This document shows, in pieces, positions 1-8,546 of a DNA stretch of 64,000 nucleotides. This DNA comes from an uncultured Acetatifactor sp. (GTDB lineage Bacteria > Bacillota > Clostridia > Lachnospirales > Lachnospiraceae). The stretch spans positions 14,432-78,431 of the forward strand of contig CAJTLR010000013.1 in the NCBI GenBank assembly GCA_910577185.1, in the 5' to 3' direction. The notes under the pieces are model-generated. The model was not told where the DNA came from. It saw nothing but the letters and a program-made list of their open reading frames with translations, and did no database searches. The position numbers and the translations under genes are program-made. The stretch's first letter is position 1. Every line of letters starts with the position of its first letter.

Positions 1-962
1 GACTGACCCTGACTGCGGTGTTCGGCTCGTTCCTATACATGAAAGGCGGGATTTCCCTGGGACAGATTTCTTCGTTTGTCCTGTATTCCCGAAAGTTTTC
101 CGGCCCCATCAATGAGATTGCCAATATTACCAATGAACTGTATTCCGCCCTGGCAGCGGCGGAGAGGGTTTTCTACCTGATGGACGAGGAAGAGGAGCCG
201 GAAGACCGGCAGCATGCGGCCCTGCTGGAGGAAGTGAAGGGCAATGTGGCATTGCGGGACGTGTCCTTTGGTTATGAGAAGGGAAAGACCATCATACATA
301 ATCTGAATTTTACCGCGGGCGCGGGAAAGCTGGTGGCCATCGTGGGGCCCACCGGGGCGGGCAAAACAACGATTATCAATCTGCTGATGCGGTTTTATGA
401 CGTGGACGCCGGAAATGTCCTGGTGGAAGGACAGGATGTGAGAGACTACACCAGAAGAAGCCTGCGGGGCGCGTATGCCATGGTGCTTCAGGATACCTGG
501 GTGTTCAAGGGGACTATTTTTGACAATATCGCGTACGGCAGGGGAGGCGCCACCATGAAGGAAGTGGTGGCGGCTGCCAAGGCGGCGCATATCCATTCTT
601 TTATCATGCGCCTCCCGCAGGGGTATGAAACCGTAGTCAGTGAGGACGGAGGCAATATTTCCAAGGGACAGAAACAGCTTCTGACCATAGCCCGGGCAAT
701 GCTGTATGATGCCAGGATGCTGATTCTGGACGAGGCCACTTCCAATGTGGACACCAGCACGGAGCGGAGAATCCAGAAGGCCATGCGGGAACTGATGAAG
801 GAGAAAACCTGCTTTGTGATCGCCCACCGGCTTTCCACCATACAGAATGCGGACCACATTCTGGTGGTTGACCATGGGGATGTGGTGGAACAGGGAAATC
901 ACGACAGCCTGATGGCAGACAAAGGATTCTACTATCGGCTGTATGCGTCTCAGTTTGAATAA
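1..962 (+). CDS. ABC exporter, C-terminal part (partial at 5' end)
   Basis: This is the 3' part of an ABC-type exporter half-transporter (fused membrane and ATPase domains, MdlB/MsbA-like). The reading frame is open to the first base of the window, so the start and most membrane helices are missing. What remains is the end of the membrane domain followed by a complete nucleotide-binding domain. Visible motifs are Walker A GPTGAGKTT, Q-loop VLQDTW, a signature ISKGQKQ (a variant of LSGGQ common in Firmicute exporters), Walker B MLILDEATSNVD and the H-loop IAHRLST. Such proteins usually work as homo- or heterodimers that export drugs, lipids or peptides. The substrate cannot be read from sequence, and any partner gene would lie upstream of the window. 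Confidence 0.9.
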   Translation, partial: LTLTAVFGSFLYMKGGISLGQISSFVLYSRKFSGPINEIANITNELYSALAAAERVFYLMDEEEEPEDRQHAALLEEVKGNVALRDVSFGYEKGKTIIHNLNFTAGAGKLVAIVGPTGAGKTTIINLLMRFYDVDAGNVLVEGQDVRDYTRRSLRGAYAMVLQDTWVFKGTIFDNIAYGRGGATMKEVVAAAKAAHIHSFIMRLPQGYETVVSEDGGNISKGQKQLLTIARAMLYDARMLILDEATSNVDTSTERRIQKAMRELMKEKTCFVIAHRLSTIQNADHILVVDHGDVVEQGNHDSLMADKGFYYRLYASQFE

Positions 963-1049
963 AAAAGTCCGGCCGGGAAATGACGACAAAAATGATATGC
1001 ACACAGTCTTCCGGAGAAAATGGGGGACACAGGAAAGGTGGAAAGCACA

Positions 1050-1670
1050 ATGAAATTACTATACGGAACGGGAAATCAGGCAAAGCTGGAGGCTATGAGA
1101 CGGAAACTGGCAGGACTTGGCCTGGAAATCATAGGGCTGCAGGACATGGAAGGGGAGATTCCGAGAGTGCCGGAGGATGGCTCCACACCCCTGGAAAATG
1201 CCAGGCAGAAGGCGCTGGCCTATTACCGGGCATTCGGGATGCCGGTTTTTTCCTGCGATTCCGGTTTGTATTTTGAGGGGATTGGGGAGGAGCTGCAGCC
1301 CGGAATCCATGTGCGCACGGTCAACGGAAAGTATCTGACGGACGAGGAGATGCTGGCTTATTACAGCGGTCTGGCCAGGCGGTACGGAACCATAAAAGCC
1401 AGGTACCGGAACGGAATCTGCCTGGTGCTGGACGAAAACCGCATACTGGAGTCCATGGGAGAAGCGCTTGCCAGCAGGCCGTTTCTGATCAGCGCCACGC
1501 CCCACTCTGCCATACGGCATAAGGGATTTCCGCTGGACAGCCTTTCCATTGACATGGAAACGGGAAAATATTTTTATGATCTGGGGGAGGACTGGACAGA
1601 CAGGCTGGCAGTGGGAGATGGTTTCCTGGAATTTTTCAGGGAGAAGTGCAGGGATTTTCTCACCCCATAA
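1050..1670 (+). CDS. RdgB/HAM1-type non-canonical purine NTP pyrophosphatase
   Basis: The protein (206 aa) begins with a TGNQAKLEAM stretch, matching the TxNxxK nucleotide-binding motif of the Ham1/RdgB family, and has CDSGLYFEGI in place of the usual DDSGLxV motif. These enzymes hydrolyse dITP, XTP and similar damaged purine triphosphates to monophosphates. I chose the ATG at 1050 because GAAAGGTGG sits 8 bases upstream; an in-frame ATG at 1020 has no good ribosome site. It is somewhat divergent (Cys instead of the first Asp of DDSG), so altered substrate preference is possible. It ends about 50 bp from the convergent gene on the other strand. Confidence 0.75.
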   Translation: MKLLYGTGNQAKLEAMRRKLAGLGLEIIGLQDMEGEIPRVPEDGSTPLENARQKALAYYRAFGMPVFSCDSGLYFEGIGEELQPGIHVRTVNGKYLTDEEMLAYYSGLARRYGTIKARYRNGICLVLDENRILESMGEALASRPFLISATPHSAIRHKGFPLDSLSIDMETGKYFYDLGEDWTDRLAVGDGFLEFFREKCRDFLTP

Positions 1671-1720
1671 GAAAGCTTTTCCTATGGGATGAGGTCCCGC
1701 GGAATCTGAGCTGGTAAAAA

Positions 1721-2551
1721 TCAGGGAAGAAATCCTTCAAAAATGGGAAGGACATTCTCCTGCTCCAGCATTTTCATGGTGTCCGGATCCCTGACTGTCC
1801 AGCCGGCTTCATGAACGCCGTAGAGCAGGCGCATGAAGCGCAGGCTGGGACGGGAACGGTCCAGATAGTTGTAGGCGATGAAATCCGGGCGGGTGAGGAA
1901 GGTGGTCAGCAGGAAAGTCATAATCAGCCTCTGGGGCAGGGACAGTCCTCCGACCTGGCTGTCACGCAGGAAATTCTGGCTGAGCTGTCCCCTCAGAACA
2001 TGGGGATAATGTTTTTTCAGACACAAAAGTACGGCAGGGTGAAAGGATTCCATGCAGTAGGTTCCTTTCCAGCCGTTTAATGCGGTCATCACGGCCCGGG
2101 TCAAAGGGGCCGCATTGCCCCGTTCTGCTTTCAGCTCAATGATCAGGGGTGTCTTTCCTTCAAATAAATCCAGCACTTCCGGCAGCAGGGGAATTCGCTC
2201 CCCGGTGCCCTGCAAAGGCAGGTCTTTCAGATCTTCCTTCCGCAAATCCTCAATCATGACATTCCGGCCGCATACCCGGGTCAGATTGCTGTCGTGAACC
2301 ACGGCGAGATTTCCGTCGGCCATAAGGTGTACATCCAGTTCCGCTCCGAAGCCGCAGTCCGCGGCACGCCGGAAGGCTGCCAGGGAATTTTCCGGGATCT
2401 GGAGGGACTGGTCGTGAAGTCCCCGGTGGGCATAGCGGACATGGGCCAGCTTTTCCCAGCCGGGGTGATGTCTGCGGGGCCGCAGCATAAGCGCCCAGAG
2501 CAGAAACAGGATCAGCAATGTCAGTATGGAAATCGATAGGATGGCGGTCAT
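1721..2551 (-). CDS. Membrane-anchored glycerophosphodiester phosphodiesterase
   Basis: This 276-aa protein opens with one strongly hydrophobic helix (about residues 3-22) and then a GDPD-family TIM-barrel domain. Seen motifs are YAHRGL near residue 41, PENSLAAF, ELDVHLMADGNLAVVHD and LIIELK, which supply the conserved His, Glu and Asp residues of glycerophosphodiester phosphodiesterases. The family hydrolyses glycerophosphodiesters to sn-glycerol 3-phosphate and an alcohol. The single N-terminal helix predicts a membrane-tethered protein. It lies downstream of, and on the same strand as, the MFS permease gene, about 100 bp away, so the two may share a transcript. A second GDPD domain occurs in the large fusion protein at 26.6-30.2 kb. 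Confidence 0.88.
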   Translation of the reverse strand: MTAILSISILTLLILFLLWALMLRPRRHHPGWEKLAHVRYAHRGLHDQSLQIPENSLAAFRRAADCGFGAELDVHLMADGNLAVVHDSNLTRVCGRNVMIEDLRKEDLKDLPLQGTGERIPLLPEVLDLFEGKTPLIIELKAERGNAAPLTRAVMTALNGWKGTYCMESFHPAVLLCLKKHYPHVLRGQLSQNFLRDSQVGGLSLPQRLIMTFLLTTFLTRPDFIAYNYLDRSRPSLRFMRLLYGVHEAGWTVRDPDTMKMLEQENVLPIFEGFLP

Positions 2552-2650
2552 GGGTAATGTCCTCCCTGATTTTTCGTGCAGTACTTTCCTGACAGCCCCC
2601 AGTCCACAGAGGGCTGCGTCAAAAGTATGTCTGTGTGTCCGGCCTTGGAC

Positions 2651-3994
2651 TTAGTCGTCCATGTCCTCAAAAGCCGCAAGTCCCCTTTTTGCCTCCACTT
2701 TGCTGTCGCCGTGGCGCACAAAGCACATGGTAATAAAACTGAAAATCACAAAGCAGGCGGCATAGGGGAAGAGGATCCGGTAGCTGATGCTTTTCATCAG
2801 GGAACCGGCCAGCACCGGCGTGATCACCTGGGCCAGCATGGAGGCGGTATAATAATAACCTGTAAATTTTCCCACGTCGCTGCCCCGGCACATTTCCACC
2901 ACCATGGGCAGGGAATTCACATTGATGGCCGCCCAGGCCAGCCCCACAAGGGCAAATGCCACATACATGACGGCGTTCACAGAGGAAAACAGGGTGGTCA
3001 GAAAATAGCCGGAGACAAAGCAGGACGCCAGCAGAATAATGCCCGCCAGTATGGTTTTTTTCCGTCCGATTCTGGAGGCGGCCATGCCGATGGGAATGTA
3101 GGAAACAATGGCGCCGGCGGTGGCGACCAGCAGGCAGGTGGAGGCGCCGCCCAGGCCTTCGCCCATAATCCGGGAGATATAGGTGGTGAACCATGTGGTG
3201 ACCCCGTTATATCCGATGTACCATAGGGCAATGGAAGCCAGCAGAAATCCCAGGCTTTTCTTTACCGGGGCAGGGAGGGTTTCGCCGCCGCTGCCGTCAT
3301 CCTCGGCAAGGTTCCACTCGGGATGTTTCTTTTCCAGTTCCTGGTTTTCGGCGGCCAGTGCCGGTTCCCGTATGGTCACAAGCATGGTTATGACTGCCGC
3401 CGCCATGATGGCCGCGACAATGAGAAACAGGGGCTGGTAATTTACATGCTCCATGCCCGCCACTCTGGAAGTGGGATACATAACTGCCGCCACGCCCAGG
3501 TAGAGGACGCCGCCTACGGCTCCCATAAGATTGATGATGGCATTTGCCTTGCTGCGCAGGGGCTTTGCGGTTACGTCGGGCATCAGGGCCACGGCGGGGG
3601 AGCGGTAGGTGCCCATGGAAATCAGCAGCAGTCCAAGCACGATGACAAAGGCTGCAAGCTGAATGGGCGCGGCTTCCCGGGAATAGCTGTTGTCCAGTAT
3701 GGGAAGAATGTTCATGAGAATCACTGCCCCGGCCGTACCTGCAATAATGTAAGGCGTGCGGCGGCCCAGCTTTGTGCTGGTCCGGTCGGATAAGCCGCCG
3801 AAGAACGGCAGCAGAAACAAGGCAAGAATATTGTCTGCGGCCATGATGATGCCGGTGAGGGACTCGTCCATCTTGAAAGTCTCCCGCAGAATCAGGGGGA
3901 CCACGCTGTCATACATCTGCCAGAAGGCGCATATGGACAGAAATGCCAGTCCCACCAGGATGGTCCTTTTGTTGTTCAGTTTCAGTTCGTTCAT
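2651..3994 (-). CDS. MFS permease, sugar-cation symporter type
   Basis: The protein (447 aa) is a multi-pass membrane transporter of the major facilitator superfamily, with about 12 hydrophobic segments. GGLSDRTSTKLGRRTPYI after the second/third helix is the MFS motif A, in the form found in GPH and SLC45-like sugar symporters. The start at 3994 (MNELKLNN) is preferred because AAGGGGG lies 5-11 bases upstream; the longer open frame adds an unlikely polar extension. The substrate is not identifiable; a glycoside is an inference from the family. It is transcribed divergently from the XRE gene and may be cotranscribed with the downstream GDPD gene. Confidence 0.82.
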   Translation of the reverse strand: MNELKLNNKRTILVGLAFLSICAFWQMYDSVVPLILRETFKMDESLTGIIMAADNILALFLLPFFGGLSDRTSTKLGRRTPYIIAGTAGAVILMNILPILDNSYSREAAPIQLAAFVIVLGLLLISMGTYRSPAVALMPDVTAKPLRSKANAIINLMGAVGGVLYLGVAAVMYPTSRVAGMEHVNYQPLFLIVAAIMAAAVITMLVTIREPALAAENQELEKKHPEWNLAEDDGSGGETLPAPVKKSLGFLLASIALWYIGYNGVTTWFTTYISRIMGEGLGGASTCLLVATAGAIVSYIPIGMAASRIGRKKTILAGIILLASCFVSGYFLTTLFSSVNAVMYVAFALVGLAWAAINVNSLPMVVEMCRGSDVGKFTGYYYTASMLAQVITPVLAGSLMKSISYRILFPYAACFVIFSFITMCFVRHGDSKVEAKRGLAAFEDMDD

Positions 3995-4152
3995 TTTTAC
4001 CCCCTTGTGCGCTTGGGCGCACATACCAGTCATAAGCGGCCCTTTGACCACAGACCGCAGGCCCGGCATCAAAGATTATTATAGTGTGGATGTTCTTATC
4101 GTATCATAGGATGTAGTGCTTTGCAAGCTTTGCTGCAGCCGCAGAAGAAGGG

Positions 4153-4181
4153 TTGAAGCAGTTGGTTTTCTGTGTTATCAT
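4153..4181 (+). promoter_or_regulatory. Putative sigma-A promoter for the XRE/ATPase operon
   Basis: TTGAAG at 4153-4158 and TATCAT at 4176-4181 are separated by 17 bases. They match a housekeeping promoter at 4 of 6 positions (-35) and 5 of 6 positions (-10). The element lies in the divergent region between the MFS gene and the XRE gene, about 50 bases upstream of the XRE start. Confidence 0.5.
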
Positions 4182-4233
4182 ACACAGTAGGGCAAATGCT
4201 TACGGCAGGATTTGCGGAAGGAAGGTGCGGCAG

Positions 4234-4575
4234 ATGATAATCAGTGAAAGAATATTCGATATTTTGAGGAAAAGGAATATCAGCCAGAAAACTTTTTCGG
4301 AAGAGACGGGGATTTCCCAAAGTACTATAAGTGACTGGAAGAGAAAGAAGACAAATCCCGCCGCTGACAAAATCATGATAATCTGTGATGCCCTGCAGAT
4401 CACTCCTTACCAGCTGCTCTGCGACCGGGAAGGGGAACCGGAGTATGACGAGGACTGTATTACAGTCAGAAAGGGTTCCGAAGAGTACCTTCTGATTGAG
4501 AAGTACCGCAGGCTCCAGAGACAGCAGCGCAACCGGGTGCAGGGGTATCTGCAGGCCCTGGCCGAAAAACAGTGA
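4234..4575 (+). CDS. XRE-family helix-turn-helix regulator
   Basis: This is a small (113 aa) Cro/C1-type DNA-binding protein. The N-terminal half carries the helix-turn-helix core ISQKTFSEETGISQSTIS, followed by a conserved NPAADKIMIICDALQI helix region. The C-terminal 45 residues are charged and probably helical. The ATG at 4234 follows GGAAGGAAGGTG, so I prefer it to an upstream in-frame start. The gene is 84 bp ahead of an AAA ATPase gene on the same strand and probably regulates that operon, a common arrangement in small defence or toxin-antitoxin modules. The target operator is not evident. Confidence 0.85.
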   Translation: MIISERIFDILRKRNISQKTFSEETGISQSTISDWKRKKTNPAADKIMIICDALQITPYQLLCDREGEPEYDEDCITVRKGSEEYLLIEKYRRLQRQQRNRVQGYLQALAEKQ

Positions 4576-4659
4576 AGTGCTGAAATTGTATGTGAAACCG
4601 GACAGATTTGGAAGCAAGTTTCCCGACATGGCCTGATGAGACGTGCAGGAGGTGTTTTT

Positions 4660-6180
4660 ATGCAGAAATTTCGTTTAAACCATATGAAATCATTTGCGGA
4701 CTCCAAGGAAATCGACATCAAACCCATCACTATCTTTGTGGGTAAAAACAGCTGCGGCAAAAGCAGCCTGCTTCGGTTTCCTGTGGTATTGGCACAAACC
4801 TTCCGGGAGGAAGCGATCACACCGCTTCTGTTTTTTGGAAATATGATAGATTATGGGAACTATGATGATGTCTTATATAAACATGAAGATAATTGTCTTG
4901 TGTTTAAGCTGTCTTTCGGGCGTGAACTGTCACGATATGTCAGACTGGAAGCTGGCAGATGGAGAAGCACGATGGCGCAGGGCCTCCGGAATCATTTTTA
5001 TTCTTATAAGTCAAGTGCGGAATTACAGGTAACGATTGATAAACCGCTGAAAAAGATAGAGGTCAAAAAGGCTGAGCTGTACCTGGATACTCTAAAGATA
5101 TGTGATTTGGAGCGGGAAGGGGAAAAAGAGTATATTTTCAGGTTTTATCAGTTTTACAATGGAGATTCGTGGGAGAAATGGGAAAAAGAAATCATTCTGC
5201 CGGAGGCGCAGTTTGATAAATTTATTCCCTTTGTGGGCGTGGAGAATCTGGTTGGACAGTTTTGCCTGCAGGAAGGCCTGACTTCAAAGGAAAATGATTT
5301 CGAACAAGATTTCGGGGTGTTCTTTTCTTACGATAAATTTCTGCAGCATGTGGATGAGTTAAAAAAACCGGAGCTGGAAAAGGTATATTGTATGGCGGCT
5401 TTTGTACAGGCATATTTCCGGGGAATAAAATGGCAGCTGGCAGACGAGGCTGCCAATATGGTATACATTGGGCCTTTCAGGGAAAATCCAAAGAGAATCT
5501 ACAGGGACTCGGAGAGCAGTTATAATGATGTGGGAGTGAACGGTGAATATACCGGCATGCTGCTGCGGCAGGCAGCGCAGGAAAATACGGAGCTGCTGGG
5601 AAATGTGTCAGGATGGTTTCAGGATGCCATGGGTTATTCGCTTGATGTAAAAGAAGCCGGGAACGGACTGTTCAGCATCATGGTCAGAGGCAGGGCGTGT
5701 GCGGATAACATTATGGATGTGGGATACGGAATTTCCCAGGTACTCCCCATAGTCACACAGCTGTACAATGCGAATAATACCAAACTGAACGGAAGGGCAT
5801 CCTTATCGTATCAGGGAACCACAGCCATATTTGAACAGCCGGAAATCCATCTTCACCCCGCGGCGCAGGCGCAGCTGGCAGATTTGTTTGTAAACTGTGT
5901 GACCGATAAGAAGAATCCGGTTAACCGTATACTGATAGAGACGCACAGCGAACATCTGATCAGAAAACTTCAGGTACTGGTGGCAGATCCGGAGAGCGGG
6001 ATTGACAGTGACCAGGTTGCCATCTATTATGTGGATAAAAATGAGGAAGGGAATTCGTATATCGAGAAAATGGAATTGTGCGAGAACGGACAGTTTGAAA
6101 AAGCCTGGCCGTCAGGATTTTTTGATAAAAGTTATGAGCTGACAAAACTTCTGATGAGGGCAGGCCGGAAAAAATCCTGA
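4660..6180 (+). CDS. AAA family ATPase with DUF3696-like C-terminus
   Basis: This 506-aa protein is an SMC/OLD-like ATPase. It has an N-terminal FRLNHMKSF strand, Walker A VGKNSCGKSSLLR (about residues 27-39), a long insert without recognised motifs, a Walker B-like FEQPEIHLHP, and IETHSEHLI as the C-terminal switch region. The last 60 residues, with the WPSGFF signature, match DUF3696, which is typical of RecF-like ATPases found next to effector genes. The ATG at 4660 is preceded by GGAGGTG with ideal spacing. The next gene starts 4 bases after the stop codon, suggesting translational coupling. In known systems such ATPases sense phage or DNA ends and control a partner effector. The role here is inferred. 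Confidence 0.85.
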   Translation: MQKFRLNHMKSFADSKEIDIKPITIFVGKNSCGKSSLLRFPVVLAQTFREEAITPLLFFGNMIDYGNYDDVLYKHEDNCLVFKLSFGRELSRYVRLEAGRWRSTMAQGLRNHFYSYKSSAELQVTIDKPLKKIEVKKAELYLDTLKICDLEREGEKEYIFRFYQFYNGDSWEKWEKEIILPEAQFDKFIPFVGVENLVGQFCLQEGLTSKENDFEQDFGVFFSYDKFLQHVDELKKPELEKVYCMAAFVQAYFRGIKWQLADEAANMVYIGPFRENPKRIYRDSESSYNDVGVNGEYTGMLLRQAAQENTELLGNVSGWFQDAMGYSLDVKEAGNGLFSIMVRGRACADNIMDVGYGISQVLPIVTQLYNANNTKLNGRASLSYQGTTAIFEQPEIHLHPAAQAQLADLFVNCVTDKKNPVNRILIETHSEHLIRKLQVLVADPESGIDSDQVAIYYVDKNEEGNSYIEKMELCENGQFEKAWPSGFFDKSYELTKLLMRAGRKKS

Positions 6181-6184
6181 TCAC

Positions 6185-7138
6185 ATGATTGAAGTATTAC
6201 GCAGTTTGGAATGGGAGAATGGAATGGCAGATGTCGTATTATGTTATAGTATTCTGGAGCTTTGCATGCAGGTGGATGCATTTTCTTCCGAGATAGATGC
6301 GGTACAGATGGTGCTGAGACTGCGGCAGCACCGGGCAGTGGTTTCAGAAGCGCTTATGGATTTTTATGAGGCCTATTTTCGGGAAAAAGGTCCCGGGTTT
6401 CTGCAATGGTATCAGGATATATGGGCAGGCAGGGCTTATTCCAATGAACTGGCAGTTATGAATGAGTGTGAAATACACAAAAAGTATGTGCAAAATCAGC
6501 CATATTATAATGAGCTGATTGCCCTGGCAGTTAACACGGCGGAAAAAATCATCCTTATGGAGCCAAGAAATAAAATACAAAAATATATGAAGAAAGAATG
6601 GGGCATTTCTGCTTTTGGAAAGGCCGATATTCTGGATGACAGAGGGACCAACGGTTTTTCCATGCTCACGCTGCCTGTACACGGAAAAAGGGTGGAGGAA
6701 GGTGAAAGCAGCACTGCCATAGCAAAATGGATCGGGTATTTCCTGGCAAAAGAGAATTACATACAGATTTTTGACAATTACTTATTGACGGGAGAGGGAA
6801 TCCGGCAGTTTAAAAAATATTTTCTCAAATATATCAAAGAGGGAACCGATATCGAAATTTTTTCGATGGAAGACAGCAGTTTTCCGGAGCAGCAGATAAA
6901 AAGCGAATTTTCCAAGCCCGAATACCAGAAATGGAATTTTTCCATATATTTGGTAAAAGATAAAAAGGGCTGGCATGCAAGGGCGATACAGGGAAGCAAA
7001 TATATTATCCAGGTGGAGAGAGGCATTTCTGTTTTTGGCAGGAACGGAGAGACATTCCAAACCCTGGTCAATATTTTTGAGAATAATGTCTCGTCCAGAA
7101 TTGCCGTGACCGAATCGCATTTAAAGCAGGTTTTATGA
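6185..7138 (+). CDS. Putative effector partner of the ATPase, possible PLD-like C-terminus
   Basis: I do not recognise the full-length family of this 317-aa protein. The N-terminal two thirds appear helical and lack known motifs. From about residue 196 the pattern IQIFDNYLL, then IEIFS, then WHARAIQG, then YIIQVERGISVFGR resembles the degenerate phospholipase-D-like fold of MIT-C and related domains (DPYL..., H-x-R, GI-x-hhGR). This is motif inference only. The gene begins 4 bases after the ATPase stop, so the two are almost certainly coexpressed and may form a complex. An ATPase plus nuclease/phospholipase-like effector architecture would fit antiphage defence. An alternative is a structural accessory subunit without catalysis, because no full HxKxxxxD motif is seen. 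Confidence 0.5.
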   Translation: MIEVLRSLEWENGMADVVLCYSILELCMQVDAFSSEIDAVQMVLRLRQHRAVVSEALMDFYEAYFREKGPGFLQWYQDIWAGRAYSNELAVMNECEIHKKYVQNQPYYNELIALAVNTAEKIILMEPRNKIQKYMKKEWGISAFGKADILDDRGTNGFSMLTLPVHGKRVEEGESSTAIAKWIGYFLAKENYIQIFDNYLLTGEGIRQFKKYFLKYIKEGTDIEIFSMEDSSFPEQQIKSEFSKPEYQKWNFSIYLVKDKKGWHARAIQGSKYIIQVERGISVFGRNGETFQTLVNIFENNVSSRIAVTESHLKQVL

Positions 7139-7163
7139 CAGAGAAAATAGAAAGGGAAATGTT

Positions 7164-7448
7164 ATGAAAAAACTGAGATCGCCTTACCGGGTAAAATGCA
7201 GGACATGCGGAAACGTGCTTTCCCTGGATCTGGATTTGGAGTGTGTGAGTTCCTATGAACGGAAAATGGGACCGGAAATGGAATATGCCGCTTTCTATGA
7301 TAATGGATGTCCGGAATGCAGGGCCGATATTATGGTGAGGATAGGGGCCTGGGAATATCCGGAGGGACAGCTGACAGACTACAGTGTGACGCTGGAAGGC
7401 GCCTGCGAGATGGAAGAGCCGGTATTTGAAGACGACTTTGGAATATAA
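7164..7448 (+). CDS. Small zinc-ribbon protein
   Basis: This 94-aa protein has two CxxC knuckles, CRTC (about residues 13-16) and CPEC (about residues 50-53), spaced as in a zinc ribbon, followed by an acidic tail. It is preceded by an AAAGGGAAA ribosome site. It sits between the ATPase/effector pair and thyX, 25 bp after the former and 13 bp before the thyX start, so it is probably cotranscribed with one or both. No enzymatic function can be assigned; a nucleic-acid or protein-binding accessory role is plausible. Confidence 0.6.
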   Translation: MKKLRSPYRVKCRTCGNVLSLDLDLECVSSYERKMGPEMEYAAFYDNGCPECRADIMVRIGAWEYPEGQLTDYSVTLEGACEMEEPVFEDDFGI

Positions 7449-7461
7449 AGGGAGAATTAAC

Positions 7462-8139
7462 ATGATAACCATTTTAAAAGAAACGCCCCTCAGGCCGGTG
7501 ACGTTGATGGGAGAGCGGGCAGGCGTGTGCTGGGGAGCCGACATTAATAATGAAGAAAAAAATTACAGGCGCGGACTTGACTGCATCCGGTCCGGACACC
7601 ACAGGGTCATGGAATATGTCAATGTGGAAATGATCATAGATGGATATTCCGCCCGGGTGATCAGGGAGTGGTATACCCATATCGGCGGCGCTCCCACAAG
7701 GCTGCAGGCCAGCACGCGTTATATCAATTACAAAGATTTTTCTTATACGGTGCCGCCTGCCATTGCGGGAAACCCGGAAGCGGAAACCATTTACCGGGAG
7801 ACCATGGGCGCGATTGCGTCGGCCTGCAGCCGGCTGGAGAATGAATGCGGAATTCCCCGGGAAGACGCGGCAATGCTCCTGCCGCTGGGAATGACCACCA
7901 GGCTCGTGGACAAGAGAAATGTGCGCAATCTTGTGGAAATGTCGCATCAGAGACTCTGCACAAGGGCATACTGGGAATACCGCTTTCTGATGAATGATAT
8001 CTGCCGGGCGCTGTCGGACTATTCTGAGGAATGGAAATATCTGGTGGAACATTATTTTGTCCCCAAGTGCGAAGTGGCAGGGTACTGTACGGAGAAAAAG
8101 AGCTGCGGCAGAAAGCCCAGAAAAGAAGAAGGGGAATGA
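7462..8139 (+). CDS. thyX: FAD-dependent thymidylate synthase ThyX
   Basis: ThyX methylates dUMP to dTMP using methylenetetrahydrofolate and FAD. The 225-aa protein shows the FAD/dUMP-binding region as HIGGAPTRLQASTRYINY, a clostridial variant of the RHRxxSxxxxSxRY signature, followed by a C-terminal NLVEMSHQRLCTRAYWEYR segment typical of the family. The ATG at 7462 follows AAAGGGAG. The last 25 residues are Cys/Lys-rich (CEVAGYCTEKKSCGRK), an extension seen in some Firmicute homologues. It is the last gene before the sigma-28 flagellar promoter. Confidence 0.88.
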   Translation: MITILKETPLRPVTLMGERAGVCWGADINNEEKNYRRGLDCIRSGHHRVMEYVNVEMIIDGYSARVIREWYTHIGGAPTRLQASTRYINYKDFSYTVPPAIAGNPEAETIYRETMGAIASACSRLENECGIPREDAAMLLPLGMTTRLVDKRNVRNLVEMSHQRLCTRAYWEYRFLMNDICRALSDYSEEWKYLVEHYFVPKCEVAGYCTEKKSCGRKPRKEEGE

Positions 8140-8166
8140 ACCGGCAATCTAATTTTTATGAAAAGC

Positions 8167-8193
8167 TAAAGTATTTGATTCCCCTGCCGATAA
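8167..8193 (+). promoter_or_regulatory. Sigma-28 (FliA/SigD) promoter of the flgM operon
   Basis: TAAA at 8167-8170, a 15-base spacer, and GCCGATAA at 8186-8193 match the flagellar sigma-28 consensus exactly. The flgM start lies about 48 bases downstream. This would drive flgM-flgN-flgK-flgK2-flgL-fliW-csrA, since no terminator is visible within that run. Confidence 0.9.
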
Positions 8194-8241
8194 AATTAAT
8201 AAGTAATTGAGATAACCAGTTCGGGAAAGGAGGAGTCCGAG

Positions 8242-8538
8242 ATGCGTATAGAAGCATACAATCAGGTTCATCAGATATACCAGACAAAGAAGGTGAACAA
8301 AGTACGCCAGACCGGCAGTGCATCCCATACAGATCAGCTGCAGTTCAGCAATTTTGGAAAAGAAATCGGGGCAGCGCAGGCGGCGCTTGCGGGAACTCCT
8401 GATATCAGGGAAGAACTGACAGCCCCTATCAAGGCGCAGATCCAGAACGGCACCTATAAAGTGGATACAGCGGATTTTGCAGAGAAACTGCTGCAGAAAG
8501 CGGCTGCAATGGATGCGGCTTATGAGGAAACGAGGTAA
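8242..8538 (+). CDS. flgM: Anti-sigma-28 factor FlgM
   Basis: This 98-aa protein fits FlgM, which holds sigma-28 inactive until the hook is complete and FlgM is exported. The N-terminal MRIEAYNQVHQIY and the C-terminal IKAQIQNGTYKVDTADFAEKLL helix-rich region match the family; the C-terminal half is the sigma-binding part. AAAGGAGGAG precedes the ATG. Being transcribed from a perfect sigma-28 promoter gives the usual negative feedback loop. Confidence 0.9.
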   Translation: MRIEAYNQVHQIYQTKKVNKVRQTGSASHTDQLQFSNFGKEIGAAQAALAGTPDIREELTAPIKAQIQNGTYKVDTADFAEKLLQKAAAMDAAYEETR

Positions 8539-8546
8539 GGAGTCCG

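Noticed and set aside
1664..1688. CCCATA/TATGGG hairpin between convergent genes at 1.67-1.72 kb as a terminator
   Set aside because: The stem is interrupted and no T-run follows on either strand; it also overlaps the stop codon of the first gene.
2593..2616. CAGCCC/GGGCTG stem between the MFS and GDPD genes as a terminator
   Set aside because: No T-run on the minus strand after the stem and only 6 bp long, so read-through into the GDPD gene is more likely.
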